This document shows positions 42,391 through 50,988 of a stretch of 64,000 nt of DNA, piece by piece. The stretch is from CAYNND01 sp964528735 (GTDB lineage Bacteria; Patescibacteriota; Minisyncoccia; Phycocordibacterales; UBA2100), in NCBI GenBank assembly GCA_964528735.1, contig CAZGUV010000002.1:19898-83897 (forward strand), in the 5' to 3' direction. Position numbers and translations under genes: made by a program. Positions within the stretch are counted from its first letter, which is position 1, and every line of letters starts with the position of its first letter. The notes under the pieces were generated by a model. It made no database searches and was not told the DNA's origin. It worked only from the letters and a program-made list of their open reading frames with translations.

Positions 42391-43443
42391 TTATGCGAGT
42401 GCAATCTTGTTCGAATGCGCAGACCACTGGACTAAATTCCATAGTACGCGCATCCCCACATTCGCATTCCACTCGTTGTCATTTGCTTGAGGTGAGACTT
42501 CATTGAGGTCAAAACCAATGACTGTTCTACCGGATTCAGAAATCGTTTTGATAAGGTACACAGCTTCCTCATAACTCAGACCGCCAGGTACTGGAGTGCC
42601 AGTTCCCGGACAGAGAGATGGATTAAGCCCATCAATATCAAAGCTTATGTAGACTTTTTGAGGTAGTGACGAGACAATTGAGTTGACCGTTTCTGACCAT
42701 GTAACACCTTCAAATCGTTCCTTTTTGAGATCGGAGTCAAAATACGCATGCACTCTCCCGTCACTACTATCAATCAAGCTCTTTTCACCTGGAGAAAAAT
42801 CTCGAATACCAACTTGTACCAATTTTTTCATTGTAGGGATTGTTTTGAGTACATTCCACATAATTGATGCGTGAGAATACGTAAAGCCTTCGTATGCTTC
42901 ACGTAAGTCGCAGTGAGCATCAATTTGTAAAATCCCGAAGTCATCATGTATAGCACCGAGTGCTCGTATGAGACCGTAGGGAGTGCTGTGGTCGCCCCCG
43001 ACGACCCCAACAAGCTTTCCTTCACGTAAGAAATATTCAGACTCTTCCTGAATTTCATCATGAAACACCTCACATGCGACATTTATTTCTGCGAGTGCTT
43101 TTACGTTTGGTTTTTTTCCGTGAGATATATCATCGATATACTTCTCTGCCTTTGCGCGTAGTTGTTTTCCTCGCTTCATCGAGTTTTGTTTTTCCACGAG
43201 GGGCATCATGCAAACCGGCACTTTCCACGAATCATTTCCGTACGCCTCATGGTAGTAGTCAATTTGAGGTGACGCTTTGAGTATCGCTTCCGGTGCGTTA
43301 TGTGCTCCTCCGCCATACGAAACAGTAACTCCCCATGGTGCAGGTATAAGCACAATTCGGGCAGTACTGAGCGTGTGAGGAAGTCCAAATAAACCGCTAT
43401 TCTCTTTAGATACGCCATTTGGGTCAAAATGTTCGTTTTTCAT
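42391..43443 (-). CDS. speB: Ureohydrolase, probable agmatinase
   Basis: The 350-residue arginase/agmatinase-family enzyme has GGDHSTPYGLIRAL, IDAHCDLREAYEG and SFDIDGLNPSLCPGTGTPVPGGL; the His/Asp residues of these motifs bind the two manganese ions. It is about 45 residues longer than common agmatinases, mostly at the N-terminus. Its neighbours are polyamine genes and an arginine decarboxylase lies 6 kb away, so release of urea and putrescine from agmatine is the best guess; arginase activity cannot be excluded. Confidence 0.82.
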   Translation of the reverse strand: MKNEHFDPNGVSKENSGLFGLPHTLSTARIVLIPAPWGVTVSYGGGAHNAPEAILKASPQIDYYHEAYGNDSWKVPVCMMPLVEKQNSMKRGKQLRAKAEKYIDDISHGKKPNVKALAEINVACEVFHDEIQEESEYFLREGKLVGVVGGDHSTPYGLIRALGAIHDDFGILQIDAHCDLREAYEGFTYSHASIMWNVLKTIPTMKKLVQVGIRDFSPGEKSLIDSSDGRVHAYFDSDLKKERFEGVTWSETVNSIVSSLPQKVYISFDIDGLNPSLCPGTGTPVPGGLSYEEAVYLIKTISESGRTVIGFDLNEVSPQANDNEWNANVGMRVLWNLVQWSAHSNKIALA

Positions 43444-43451
43444 ACTAGCTA

Positions 43452-44666
43452 TTATGCCATGCGAGCCTTGTAATCATCATAGGTAAAGGTTCGTAATGTA
43501 TGCATCATTCCGTCCTTCCAGTGCAATATCGAGGGATGCTGTACGCCATTAAACATAGTACATTGGACCATATTGTATTGAATACCATCGAGAAGCACCA
43601 CATAATCGCCTACAGAAAGATTTTTCTCAAAGCTGTGAAAATGATTGAGGTGGTCGCCTGTGACGCATGTACCTCCTGCAAGTTGATAGAGGTTGTTTGC
43701 ATGCTGAGTAAGATCACGCACTACACGTGCTCCAAGTACAGGCATGTCCAAGTCGGTACTCAAAAGAAAGTCAGGTGTATGTGCATTGAATGACATATCG
43801 AGTATCGCGATTTTATACGGTACATCATCTCGTTCAACAATATCGAGAACTCGAGTCACTAGAGCGCCAGCATTTTTACATATAGCAGCCCCAGGTTCGA
43901 AGTGCATAGTGAGCTCATATTTTGACTGTATGTCGCGGATGAGTTTAATAAACCCTTCTACATCGTACGAGTCATCAGTGATTCGTTGGCCACCACCAAG
44001 ATTGAGCCATTCCAATGCCTGCAAATGCGTGCCGAATCGCTCCTCAATCAGTCGTGCAGACTTTTGCAAATCTTCGAAATCCTTGTCAAAGAAAATGTGC
44101 ATGTGAAATCCAGAGATGCCTTCAAGTGCCTGAGGATTCTTATGCAACTCTGCATCAAGTTCGCTTTTTCGTATTCCAAGTCGAGAGCCAGGTGCGCAAG
44201 GACTCCAGAGGTTTTCGTGCTCATCATCCCCCATGTACTCCGGGTTGATGCGAAGACCGCAATGTATCTCCTTACCAGTACGTTTGGTGTATGAGATCAC
44301 CGCATCCTTGTAGGTGTACCACTGAGGGAATGAGTTGAAGATAACGGTACTCGAATTCTCTAATATGCGTTCAAATTCGGATGCAACATACGCCGGAGCA
44401 AAGATATGCACTGATTCATTGAAGAAATCATGACCCAGCCTCGCCTCATTCAAAGAGCTTGCCTCAGAACCATCTAGATATTGCCTTGTTATTTCAAACA
44501 GCGGATATGTTGACCATGTCTTCAGTGCTTGAAACATTTTGCAACCCGTTGCCTCACGTATATTTTTTAGGATTTCCAAGTTGTGCCTCAACACCGCATC
44601 ATCAATAACAAATGCGCTCGATGTCACCTTCGAATAATCAATACTTAGTGAGGGTCTTGATGACAT
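43452..44666 (-). CDS. nspC: Carboxy(nor)spermidine decarboxylase
   Basis: A PLP enzyme of 404 residues with the alanine-racemase fold. The PLP lysine is Lys49 (QALKTWS, in place of ALKSN/ALKAN). Later blocks are SRLGIRKSEL, HMHIFFDKD, LNLGGGQRITDDSYDV, the pyridoxal-phosphate glycine loop FEPGAA, and GGTCVTGDHLNHF with the catalytic Cys, all NspC-like. It would turn carboxyspermidine or carboxynorspermidine into spermidine or norspermidine. It lies eight bases from the agmatinase gene and two bases after the dehydrogenase. Confidence 0.85.
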   Translation of the reverse strand: MSSRPSLSIDYSKVTSSAFVIDDAVLRHNLEILKNIREATGCKMFQALKTWSTYPLFEITRQYLDGSEASSLNEARLGHDFFNESVHIFAPAYVASEFERILENSSTVIFNSFPQWYTYKDAVISYTKRTGKEIHCGLRINPEYMGDDEHENLWSPCAPGSRLGIRKSELDAELHKNPQALEGISGFHMHIFFDKDFEDLQKSARLIEERFGTHLQALEWLNLGGGQRITDDSYDVEGFIKLIRDIQSKYELTMHFEPGAAICKNAGALVTRVLDIVERDDVPYKIAILDMSFNAHTPDFLLSTDLDMPVLGARVVRDLTQHANNLYQLAGGTCVTGDHLNHFHSFEKNLSVGDYVVLLDGIQYNMVQCTMFNGVQHPSILHWKDGMMHTLRTFTYDDYKARMA

Positions 44667-44668
44667 GG

Positions 44669-45934
44669 CTAAATCTTTTCAGGCAAGGGCTTGTGGTCCA
44701 CCACAACAAACGGGAGTCCATTTTTTGAAACAATCTCAAGGAATGGCTCCGGGTCAAGTTGCTCCATGTTGTATACACCAGCACCCTCCCATACCCCACT
44801 CATAAGCATGTATGCCGCTGACATTGCGGGGACACCAGTGGTATATGAAATGGCCTGAGAGCCAACTTCTTTAAAGCACTCAGCGTGGTCACAGACGTTG
44901 TAGATATACTTCGTGAACTCTTTTCCATCTTTCTTGCCAGTAACTATGCAACCAATATTTGTTTTGCCGCTGTAGTTTGTTGCGAGCGACGCAGGATCAG
45001 GAAGAAGTGCCTTTAAAAACTCCATCGGGACAATCTTCTCGACCTTTCCGTTGTGTTTGAATGGAACAGGTTTTATTCCTGAAATACCGATGCTTTCCAT
45101 AACTCGCAAATGAGTAAGGTAGTTTTCACCGAAAGTCATCCAAAAGCGCATTCGCTTAAGTCCAGGGAGATTTTTAACAAGTGACTCCATTTCTTCATGG
45201 TACAGCAAGTAGCTTTCCTTTGGTCCTATCTGTGGGTAATCAAACGCGAAATGGATGCTGCCTTTGTTCATCACTGCAGGAGTTGTCACCCACTTTCCAT
45301 GCTCCCAGTGACGCACTTCCTGAGTAACTTCTCGAATGTTGATTTCTGGGTTGAAATTTGTTGCAAAAGACTTGTCGTGACTACCAGCGTTTGCATCAAG
45401 TATATCGACTGTAGAAATAGTGTCGAAGTACTTCTTTAGCATATACGCACAGTACATATTGGTAACCCCAGGATCAAAGCCTGCTCCGAGTACTGCCATA
45501 AGCCCCGCTTTTTTGAATTTCGACTGGTATGCCCATTGCCATTTATATTCAAACTTAGCAACATCCTTAGGTTCGTAGTTCGCAGTATCGATGTAGTGCA
45601 CGCCAGTCTTTAGGCATGCATCCATTATTGTCAGGTCTTGGTATGGTAGCGCGAGGTTGAGGACTAGAAACGGCTTCACTTTTTTAATCAGTGAAACGAG
45701 TTGTGGTACTTTATCTGCGTCAACCTCGTGAGTCGCAATGGTTACACCCCATCGCTTCTTAACGTCCTTCTTTATTGCGTCAGCCTTCTTCTTTGTTCTC
45801 GATGCTACATGAATTTTTTTAAAGACAGCGCTATTCATTGCGCATTTATGGATTGCCACTGAGGCAACTCCACCAGCACCAATGATGAGGATTGTTCCAT
45901 TATTGTTATTTTTTTTCATAGCTTTAGTATACAT
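44669..45934 (-). CDS. Carboxy(nor)spermidine dehydrogenase, saccharopine dehydrogenase fold
   Basis: The 421-residue LYS1-family oxidoreductase has an N-terminal Rossmann fold (ILIIGAGGVASVAIHKCA), LNLALPYQDLTIMDACLKTGVHYIDTANYE and GAGFDPGVTNMYCAY, typical of CANSDH/CASDH rather than true saccharopine dehydrogenase. It would condense aspartate semialdehyde with putrescine or diaminopropane using NADPH. It sits between asd and nspC. ATG 45919 is an alternative start five codons in. Confidence 0.85.
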   Translation of the reverse strand: MYTKAMKKNNNNGTILIIGAGGVASVAIHKCAMNSAVFKKIHVASRTKKKADAIKKDVKKRWGVTIATHEVDADKVPQLVSLIKKVKPFLVLNLALPYQDLTIMDACLKTGVHYIDTANYEPKDVAKFEYKWQWAYQSKFKKAGLMAVLGAGFDPGVTNMYCAYMLKKYFDTISTVDILDANAGSHDKSFATNFNPEINIREVTQEVRHWEHGKWVTTPAVMNKGSIHFAFDYPQIGPKESYLLYHEEMESLVKNLPGLKRMRFWMTFGENYLTHLRVMESIGISGIKPVPFKHNGKVEKIVPMEFLKALLPDPASLATNYSGKTNIGCIVTGKKDGKEFTKYIYNVCDHAECFKEVGSQAISYTTGVPAMSAAYMLMSGVWEGAGVYNMEQLDPEPFLEIVSKNGLPFVVVDHKPLPEKI

Positions 45935-45937
45935 TGA

Positions 45938-47011
45938 TTAAAGATACTTTTGTGCGTGGAGCAATTCAGCAATAAGCACGCCTCCACCAGCGGCGCCTCG
46001 TATTGTATTATGAGACAATCCGACAAACTTCCACTGGAGTATCGGGTCTTCCCGGAGTCTTCCCACAGTGACAGCCATGGACTTGTCTGCGTCTCTATCG
46101 AGGCGAGTTTGTGGTCGGTTCTCCTCCTCTCGATACAGGATTGCCTGCTTTGGCGCAAGCGGTAAGCAAAGCGACTGAGGGAGGCCAGAGAATGCTTTCC
46201 ATGCACTTAGTATCTCGTCTTTTGATGGTTTTTGTTCGCATTCGAATGACACACATGCCATGTGCCCATCAATGGTAGGGACACGGTTGCAATGTGCTGA
46301 GATTGTAAAAGATTCGTCGTAGAGGAATGCATTCTCGCCAACTGTCCCTAGAATTTTTCTCGGTTCGATTTCTGACTTCTGCTCTTCGCCGCCAATGTAC
46401 GGGATGACATTGTCCAGAATGTCATACGACGACACACCTGGGTGTCCTGCCCCTGATATAGACTGCATCGTTGTGACGATGACCTTTTTCAGGCGGTGTG
46501 TCTTATGGAGCGCAGCCAGTGGCGCTGTATAGCTTTGTATTGAGCAGTTAGGCTTTACAACAATGAAACCTTTAGACCAGTTTCGATTTTTTTGTTGAAT
46601 TGGAATCATCGATAGATGGTCAGCGTTTATCTCAGGGATGATCATTGGTACATCTGGAGTATGTCTATGTGTGGATGCATTTGAAACCACCGGAATCCCA
46701 GCCTCCGCATATTTCTCCTCCCATTCCTTCGCAATCGGTGTATCGAGTGCAGAAAACACGAAATCGCATGAGTCCTTACATGCCTGAATCTGATCGACTG
46801 TTGTTACCACACAAGTCGCCACTTCGCGAGGTAGTTCTGTACTCATGTGCCAACGACCTTGTACAGCCTCCGCATACGTTTTGCCCGCAGATGATTCACT
46901 TGCGACTACATAGACAACTTCAAACCAAGGGTGGTTGTGTAGTAGTGTAATATACTGCTGCCCGACCATCCCTGTTGCTCCAAGTATTCCTACTCGTATT
47001 TTTTTGCTCAT
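45938..47011 (-). CDS. asd: Aspartate-semialdehyde dehydrogenase, archaeal/fungal type
   Basis: The 357-residue enzyme reduces aspartyl phosphate to aspartate semialdehyde. The N-terminus GILGATGMVGQQYITLLHNHPWF and ASESSAGKTY match the archaeal/fungal branch, and the active-site Cys is in VVKPNCSIQSYTAPL; SGAGHPGVSSYDILDNVIPYIGGEE follows. Start and stop overlap the aspartokinase gene by four bases (ATGA). Its product feeds the polyamine dehydrogenase just downstream. Confidence 0.9.
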   Translation of the reverse strand: MSKKIRVGILGATGMVGQQYITLLHNHPWFEVVYVVASESSAGKTYAEAVQGRWHMSTELPREVATCVVTTVDQIQACKDSCDFVFSALDTPIAKEWEEKYAEAGIPVVSNASTHRHTPDVPMIIPEINADHLSMIPIQQKNRNWSKGFIVVKPNCSIQSYTAPLAALHKTHRLKKVIVTTMQSISGAGHPGVSSYDILDNVIPYIGGEEQKSEIEPRKILGTVGENAFLYDESFTISAHCNRVPTIDGHMACVSFECEQKPSKDEILSAWKAFSGLPQSLCLPLAPKQAILYREEENRPQTRLDRDADKSMAVTVGRLREDPILQWKFVGLSHNTIRGAAGGGVLIAELLHAQKYL

Positions 47012-48330
47012 ATTCGTTCTATTAATGCTTTGTGTAATGATACAACAGATTGCTTTGCGCTACTTTCGTGAACAAGAAACGTCACGCTCGTCCCTGATGC
47101 AGACTCTGAAATCATACGTACCGGTATATTTTCTCTATCGAACACATGGCAGGCATCGCGAATGACCCGGGCATTGTTCATTTGTGCTCCTACTGCACAA
47201 ACGACAGCGCAGTCTTTGCTAACCTCAACACGACCAATTTGCGAAAGCTCCTTTACGAGCTTGTCCGTGTGAAGACTTGAAGCATAGCTACACGAGACAC
47301 TTACTACTGATGTCGAAATCACATCTACCGAAACTCGATTCTTCTCAAACACACTGAATATGCGCGCCATGAGACCGCTTCCATCATAAAAATCTGGTGT
47401 ATGGAGCGTAACAACGGTAGTCCCTTTTGTGGCACTTATTGCTTTTGCCTTGCCGGCGCTATTTTCAGGTATTGATGATGTAATCAAGGTACCTTCACCA
47501 TCAGGCTTGAATGTATTTAATACTCGTATAGGCACCTTTTGTAGCATTGCAGGGAGCATTGTCTTGGGGTGCAGAACTTTTGCGCCGAAGTACGCAAGTT
47601 CACTTGCCTCTTCGTAGTGGAGTGTTGGTATGAGGCGAGCATGAGGTACCACTCGCGGGTCAGTCGAAAGTACGCCATCCACTTCTTTCCATATTTGAAT
47701 TTCGCGAGCTCGTAATGCCCCACCGATAATAGCTGTAGTGTAATCAGAACCTCCTCTTCCAAGCGTTGTGATTTTTCCTGACTTCGTCTTACCTATAAAG
47801 CCTGTTATTACAGGGATTTCATTCTTAATGCTCGATATTTTCTTTTGTAACATGCGCGGAGACTCCAGCAATGGCTCAGAATTGCCATGAACCGTTGTTG
47901 TGCACATACCCACATCCCACGCATCGTACGCGCGCGCCTTATTTCCTGTGCTCTGAATAGCAGCTGCAACAATCCGTGAAGACATTCTCTCTCCAAAAGA
48001 GACTACTGTATCGCGATACTGAGGGTAGTTCCTCGGGGTCTTTTTCTTAGTGATTGAATACAAATCGGCAAGTAGTGCATCTATAAGCGACGTCTCCATG
48101 TCGAGCGAATCGAGTATTGCATAGTGAAGATGGGCAATCTTTTTGAACAACGCCTCTTTGTGCTGCGGCCGAGTACTCTGTGAAAGCTCAACAAGTAAAT
48201 CAGTAACTCCAGCAACCGCTGAGACAACCACCACTGGTTTTTGTCTTATGCGCTGGGTGACTATTTGTGCTACTTGCCTGATACTTTCCGCAGTTCCAAC
48301 AGATGTCCCTCCGAATTTCATTACTATCAT
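47008..48330 (-). CDS. lysC: Aspartokinase
   Basis: A 440-residue monofunctional aspartokinase from ATG 48330. KFGGTSVGT starts the kinase domain, FSGERMSSR-like VSFGERMSSRIVAAAIQ and TLGRGGSDYTTAIIGGALRA follow, and two C-terminal ACT domains (about 300-440) imply feedback control by an amino acid. First enzyme of the aspartate pathway. A structured, palindromic region separates it from the divergent homoserine dehydrogenase gene. Confidence 0.92.
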   Translation of the reverse strand: MIVMKFGGTSVGTAESIRQVAQIVTQRIRQKPVVVVSAVAGVTDLLVELSQSTRPQHKEALFKKIAHLHYAILDSLDMETSLIDALLADLYSITKKKTPRNYPQYRDTVVSFGERMSSRIVAAAIQSTGNKARAYDAWDVGMCTTTVHGNSEPLLESPRMLQKKISSIKNEIPVITGFIGKTKSGKITTLGRGGSDYTTAIIGGALRAREIQIWKEVDGVLSTDPRVVPHARLIPTLHYEEASELAYFGAKVLHPKTMLPAMLQKVPIRVLNTFKPDGEGTLITSSIPENSAGKAKAISATKGTTVVTLHTPDFYDGSGLMARIFSVFEKNRVSVDVISTSVVSVSCSYASSLHTDKLVKELSQIGRVEVSKDCAVVCAVGAQMNNARVIRDACHVFDRENIPVRMISESASGTSVTFLVHESSAKQSVVSLHKALIERI

Positions 48331-48413
48331 AGAATCAACAATTACCCTGTAATGACTCACATGCGTGAGTTGTTGTGGAGCGTGCTCCTTCTATGCAGCG
48401 CTTCTGACGACGG

Positions 48414-48425
48414 GAAGAATTCTTC
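48414..48425. promoter_or_regulatory. 12-bp palindrome in the lysC/hom intergenic region
   Basis: GAAGAATTCTTC is a perfect palindrome in the 169-bp space between the divergent aspartokinase and homoserine dehydrogenase genes, flanked by CGAC/GTCG. Two further hairpins lie toward lysC (ACTCAC-ATGC-GTGAGT at 48355-48370, GGAGC-GT-GCTCC at 48377-48388). An operator or structured leader controlling both genes is possible. Confidence 0.4.
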
Positions 48426-48499
48426 TGTCGGAATGATCGTGCTTTTTTAACTCTAGCATGTAATCAGTAGAATTCAATCCTTTGTGATACACTTTCGCT

Positions 48500-49522
48500 A
48501 TGAAGACGGCGCGCATCGCAATTATTGGGAATGGGAATATCGGCAAGACACTTGCAGAGCGTGCTCAAGATATCGGACACCACATAACAGCTCTGATAAG
48601 TCGCTCTGAATTTATAGATCACGCTGGTAGCACCATACAGCACTCATTCGAAAGCCTCTCAACATTTTTGGAGCAATACCCTGATGGACGTCCTGAAATT
48701 CTGTGTGTAGCGATACCGACTTTAGACACTGGTGAGATTGCAGCTCAAATCATAACTGAAGCACTTTCTCGCGGGATTCATGTCGTTACCTGTGAGAAGG
48801 GTTCGCTTTCATACCACGCAGACACACTTCTGCCCCTGACAACAGATGCGATGCTTCGCTTTTCTGCTTCAGTAGGAGGAGGAACAATGATGCTACCTTA
48901 TATGCAGATGAGGAACATGCATGAACGCATTATCCAGATGGACGCAGTTATTAATGGAACGTGCAATTTCATCTTCCATCAAACAGCGCAAGGTGGGCGC
49001 ACGCTCGGAGAAGCATGTGACGAAGCTGCACGACTCGGATATGCGGAGCCCGGCAGTAAAGAGCCACTAAGCCTTATAAATGGTGAATTGAAGGATGTTC
49101 GAATGAAAACCTGTGTGTTGTTTAACACAGTTCTGGCACAGAAACTACGTATTACACCTCGCGACTTAGGTTCCCTTTCTCTTAACGAGGCAACATTGGA
49201 TGAACTCAGTAGGCAGTCAGGAAGTGTACGGTTGGTTGTTCAGTTTACCAACTCGGAAAGCGCAAAAATTGCACAGTACAGTGGATGTCAATTTATTACC
49301 TCAGTTGATGGTTGGACAATCCAAGGTGGCTTTCGCAATCTCCAGAAAGAGCCAGAACTGCTCCAGTGGCTTCCAGGAGGTGTGGGGAACGCGATTCATA
49401 TCACTGAGGGCAAGCTTGGAAGTGGCGGTAGGTACACCCTCATGGGGCCTGGTGCTGGTGCAGAGGCAACCACATCAGCCATGCTGAATGATATTCACGA
49501 AATACTAACAAGTCGAGGCTAA
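48500..49522 (+). CDS. Homoserine dehydrogenase-like enzyme, divergent
   Basis: The 340-residue protein has an NAD(P) Rossmann start (IAIIGNGNIGKTLAERA), VTCEKGSLSYHADTLLPL, SVGGGTMMLPYM and VINGTCNFIFH, the homoserine dehydrogenase signature. The catalytic block GYAEPG...LKDVRMK keeps Asp and Lys but carries an insertion and lacks the first Asp of the usual DxxGxDAxxK, so the substrate may differ. No ACT domain is present. It is divergent from lysC and upstream of the arginine decarboxylase on the same strand. Confidence 0.72.
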   Translation: MKTARIAIIGNGNIGKTLAERAQDIGHHITALISRSEFIDHAGSTIQHSFESLSTFLEQYPDGRPEILCVAIPTLDTGEIAAQIITEALSRGIHVVTCEKGSLSYHADTLLPLTTDAMLRFSASVGGGTMMLPYMQMRNMHERIIQMDAVINGTCNFIFHQTAQGGRTLGEACDEAARLGYAEPGSKEPLSLINGELKDVRMKTCVLFNTVLAQKLRITPRDLGSLSLNEATLDELSRQSGSVRLVVQFTNSESAKIAQYSGCQFITSVDGWTIQGGFRNLQKEPELLQWLPGGVGNAIHITEGKLGSGGRYTLMGPGAGAEATTSAMLNDIHEILTSRG

Positions 49523-49587
49523 ATCCTTTACATTTTATAGAAATGCGTTAGAGTATAAATCACTAATTCATAACAATACCTAAAGAG

Positions 49588-50985
49588 ATGAAACGCGCGC
49601 GTGCATCTGCACACAAACATGCGAAGAATGGTTTCAGAAAAATGTGGAAACTCGGCATTGAGGAGGTAAACACAGGAATGTTTGATATAAGTGACGATGG
49701 TTCACTTATTGTACGTGAAGGAAACTACCAATACAACGTACACGATATTGTAAAAAAGTACGGTACGTCTACCGAAATCCTCTTCCCTACAATAATTGAG
49801 AATAGAGTGAGAGACATGATCGAGACATTTAACGCATATATAAAAGTTCTTGGATATAAGGGTAAATACCACTACCACTACCCAATGAAGGTCAACCAAA
49901 ACCGTGAGTTTGTGCTTCCTGCAGTTGCTGAAGGCGCAAACCTTGAAGTTGCATCAGCGAACGAGCTTTTTCTTGTAAAGAGAATGATAGAACAGAGCAA
50001 GTTCACGAATAAAATTCGCGTTTTGTGCAATGGACCGAAGACTGAACGCTACATTGAACTCATCGAAGAACTTAAATCAAAAGGCCTTGTGGTCATACCA
50101 ATCATCGAGGATCACACTGAGCTCGAGCGAATGAAGCGCTTCAAAGGTGAAGTTGGTATACGTGTTGACTTAAACATTAAAGTGGATAGTCATTGGGACA
50201 AGCGATTCAACCGCTTTGGATTTACTGAGGACGAACTGCTTGGACTTGGCACCATTAAGAATCTCTCGATTCTCCACTACCACATCTCAAGTCAAATCGA
50301 ACATGTTGACGGGCTCATCAGGCCACTCCAGAGAGCACTTGAATTGTACGCAAAAATGCGCCCCAAAAACCCAGGGCTCGACACTCTCGATATTGGTGGA
50401 GGCGCAGGAATCCCATACAACAAGAACAAGCAACTCTACAACACGAAAAATCTTATCCAGCGAATAGTTAAAACAGCGAAAGTAACGTGTGATAAGCTCA
50501 ACGTTAAACATCCGGCGCTTATATCTGAATGGGGACGATATGCAGTAGCTCCAGCACAAATAACAATCTACAAAGTAATTGCAGAAAAGGACATAGCACT
50601 CAAAGACAAGCATAAGTGGTATGTTGTTGACGGCAGCTTTATGAATGATTTGACTGATACTTGGGCACTCCACCAGAAATGGCACATAATACCTGTGAAC
50701 AGTATGAAGCATCATAAATTGCAACATACATGGCTTGCCGGTAGTTCGTGTGACAGTGATGATAAATACACAGCGGGCGGTACATCAATACCTCTGCCAA
50801 AACTATCCGACACAGACAATGGTCTCTATATTGCTGTGCTTGATACAGGAGCATACCAAGATTCACTCGCTTCTCACCACTGCATGCTCTCATCACCGCT
50901 CAAGCTTCTTGCAAGTAATGGTGAAATAAAGGTTATCCGCAAGCGAGAAGCCCCAGAAGATGTCGGGAGACAGTTTGGTTGGTAG
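49588..50985 (+). CDS. speA: Arginine decarboxylase, short form
   Basis: A PLP enzyme of 465 residues in the alanine-racemase-fold group. HYHYPMKVNQNREFVLPAVAEGANLEVASANELF carries PLP lysine Lys101. HISSQIEHVDG, LDIGGGAGIPYN, LISEWGRYAVAP and VLDTGAYQDSLASHHCML match biosynthetic SpeA. It lacks about 170 residues relative to E. coli-type SpeA (630-660), probably its internal helical insert. A Shine-Dalgarno-like AAAGAG precedes ATG 49588. It would make agmatine for the ureohydrolase at 42391. Confidence 0.85.
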   Translation: MKRARASAHKHAKNGFRKMWKLGIEEVNTGMFDISDDGSLIVREGNYQYNVHDIVKKYGTSTEILFPTIIENRVRDMIETFNAYIKVLGYKGKYHYHYPMKVNQNREFVLPAVAEGANLEVASANELFLVKRMIEQSKFTNKIRVLCNGPKTERYIELIEELKSKGLVVIPIIEDHTELERMKRFKGEVGIRVDLNIKVDSHWDKRFNRFGFTEDELLGLGTIKNLSILHYHISSQIEHVDGLIRPLQRALELYAKMRPKNPGLDTLDIGGGAGIPYNKNKQLYNTKNLIQRIVKTAKVTCDKLNVKHPALISEWGRYAVAPAQITIYKVIAEKDIALKDKHKWYVVDGSFMNDLTDTWALHQKWHIIPVNSMKHHKLQHTWLAGSSCDSDDKYTAGGTSIPLPKLSDTDNGLYIAVLDTGAYQDSLASHHCMLSSPLKLLASNGEIKVIRKREAPEDVGRQFGW

Positions 50986-50988
50986 ATA

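Noticed and set aside
48331..48499. Lysine riboswitch before aspartokinase
   Set aside because: The length is marginal and the conserved lysine riboswitch core sequences are not found on the lysC strand.
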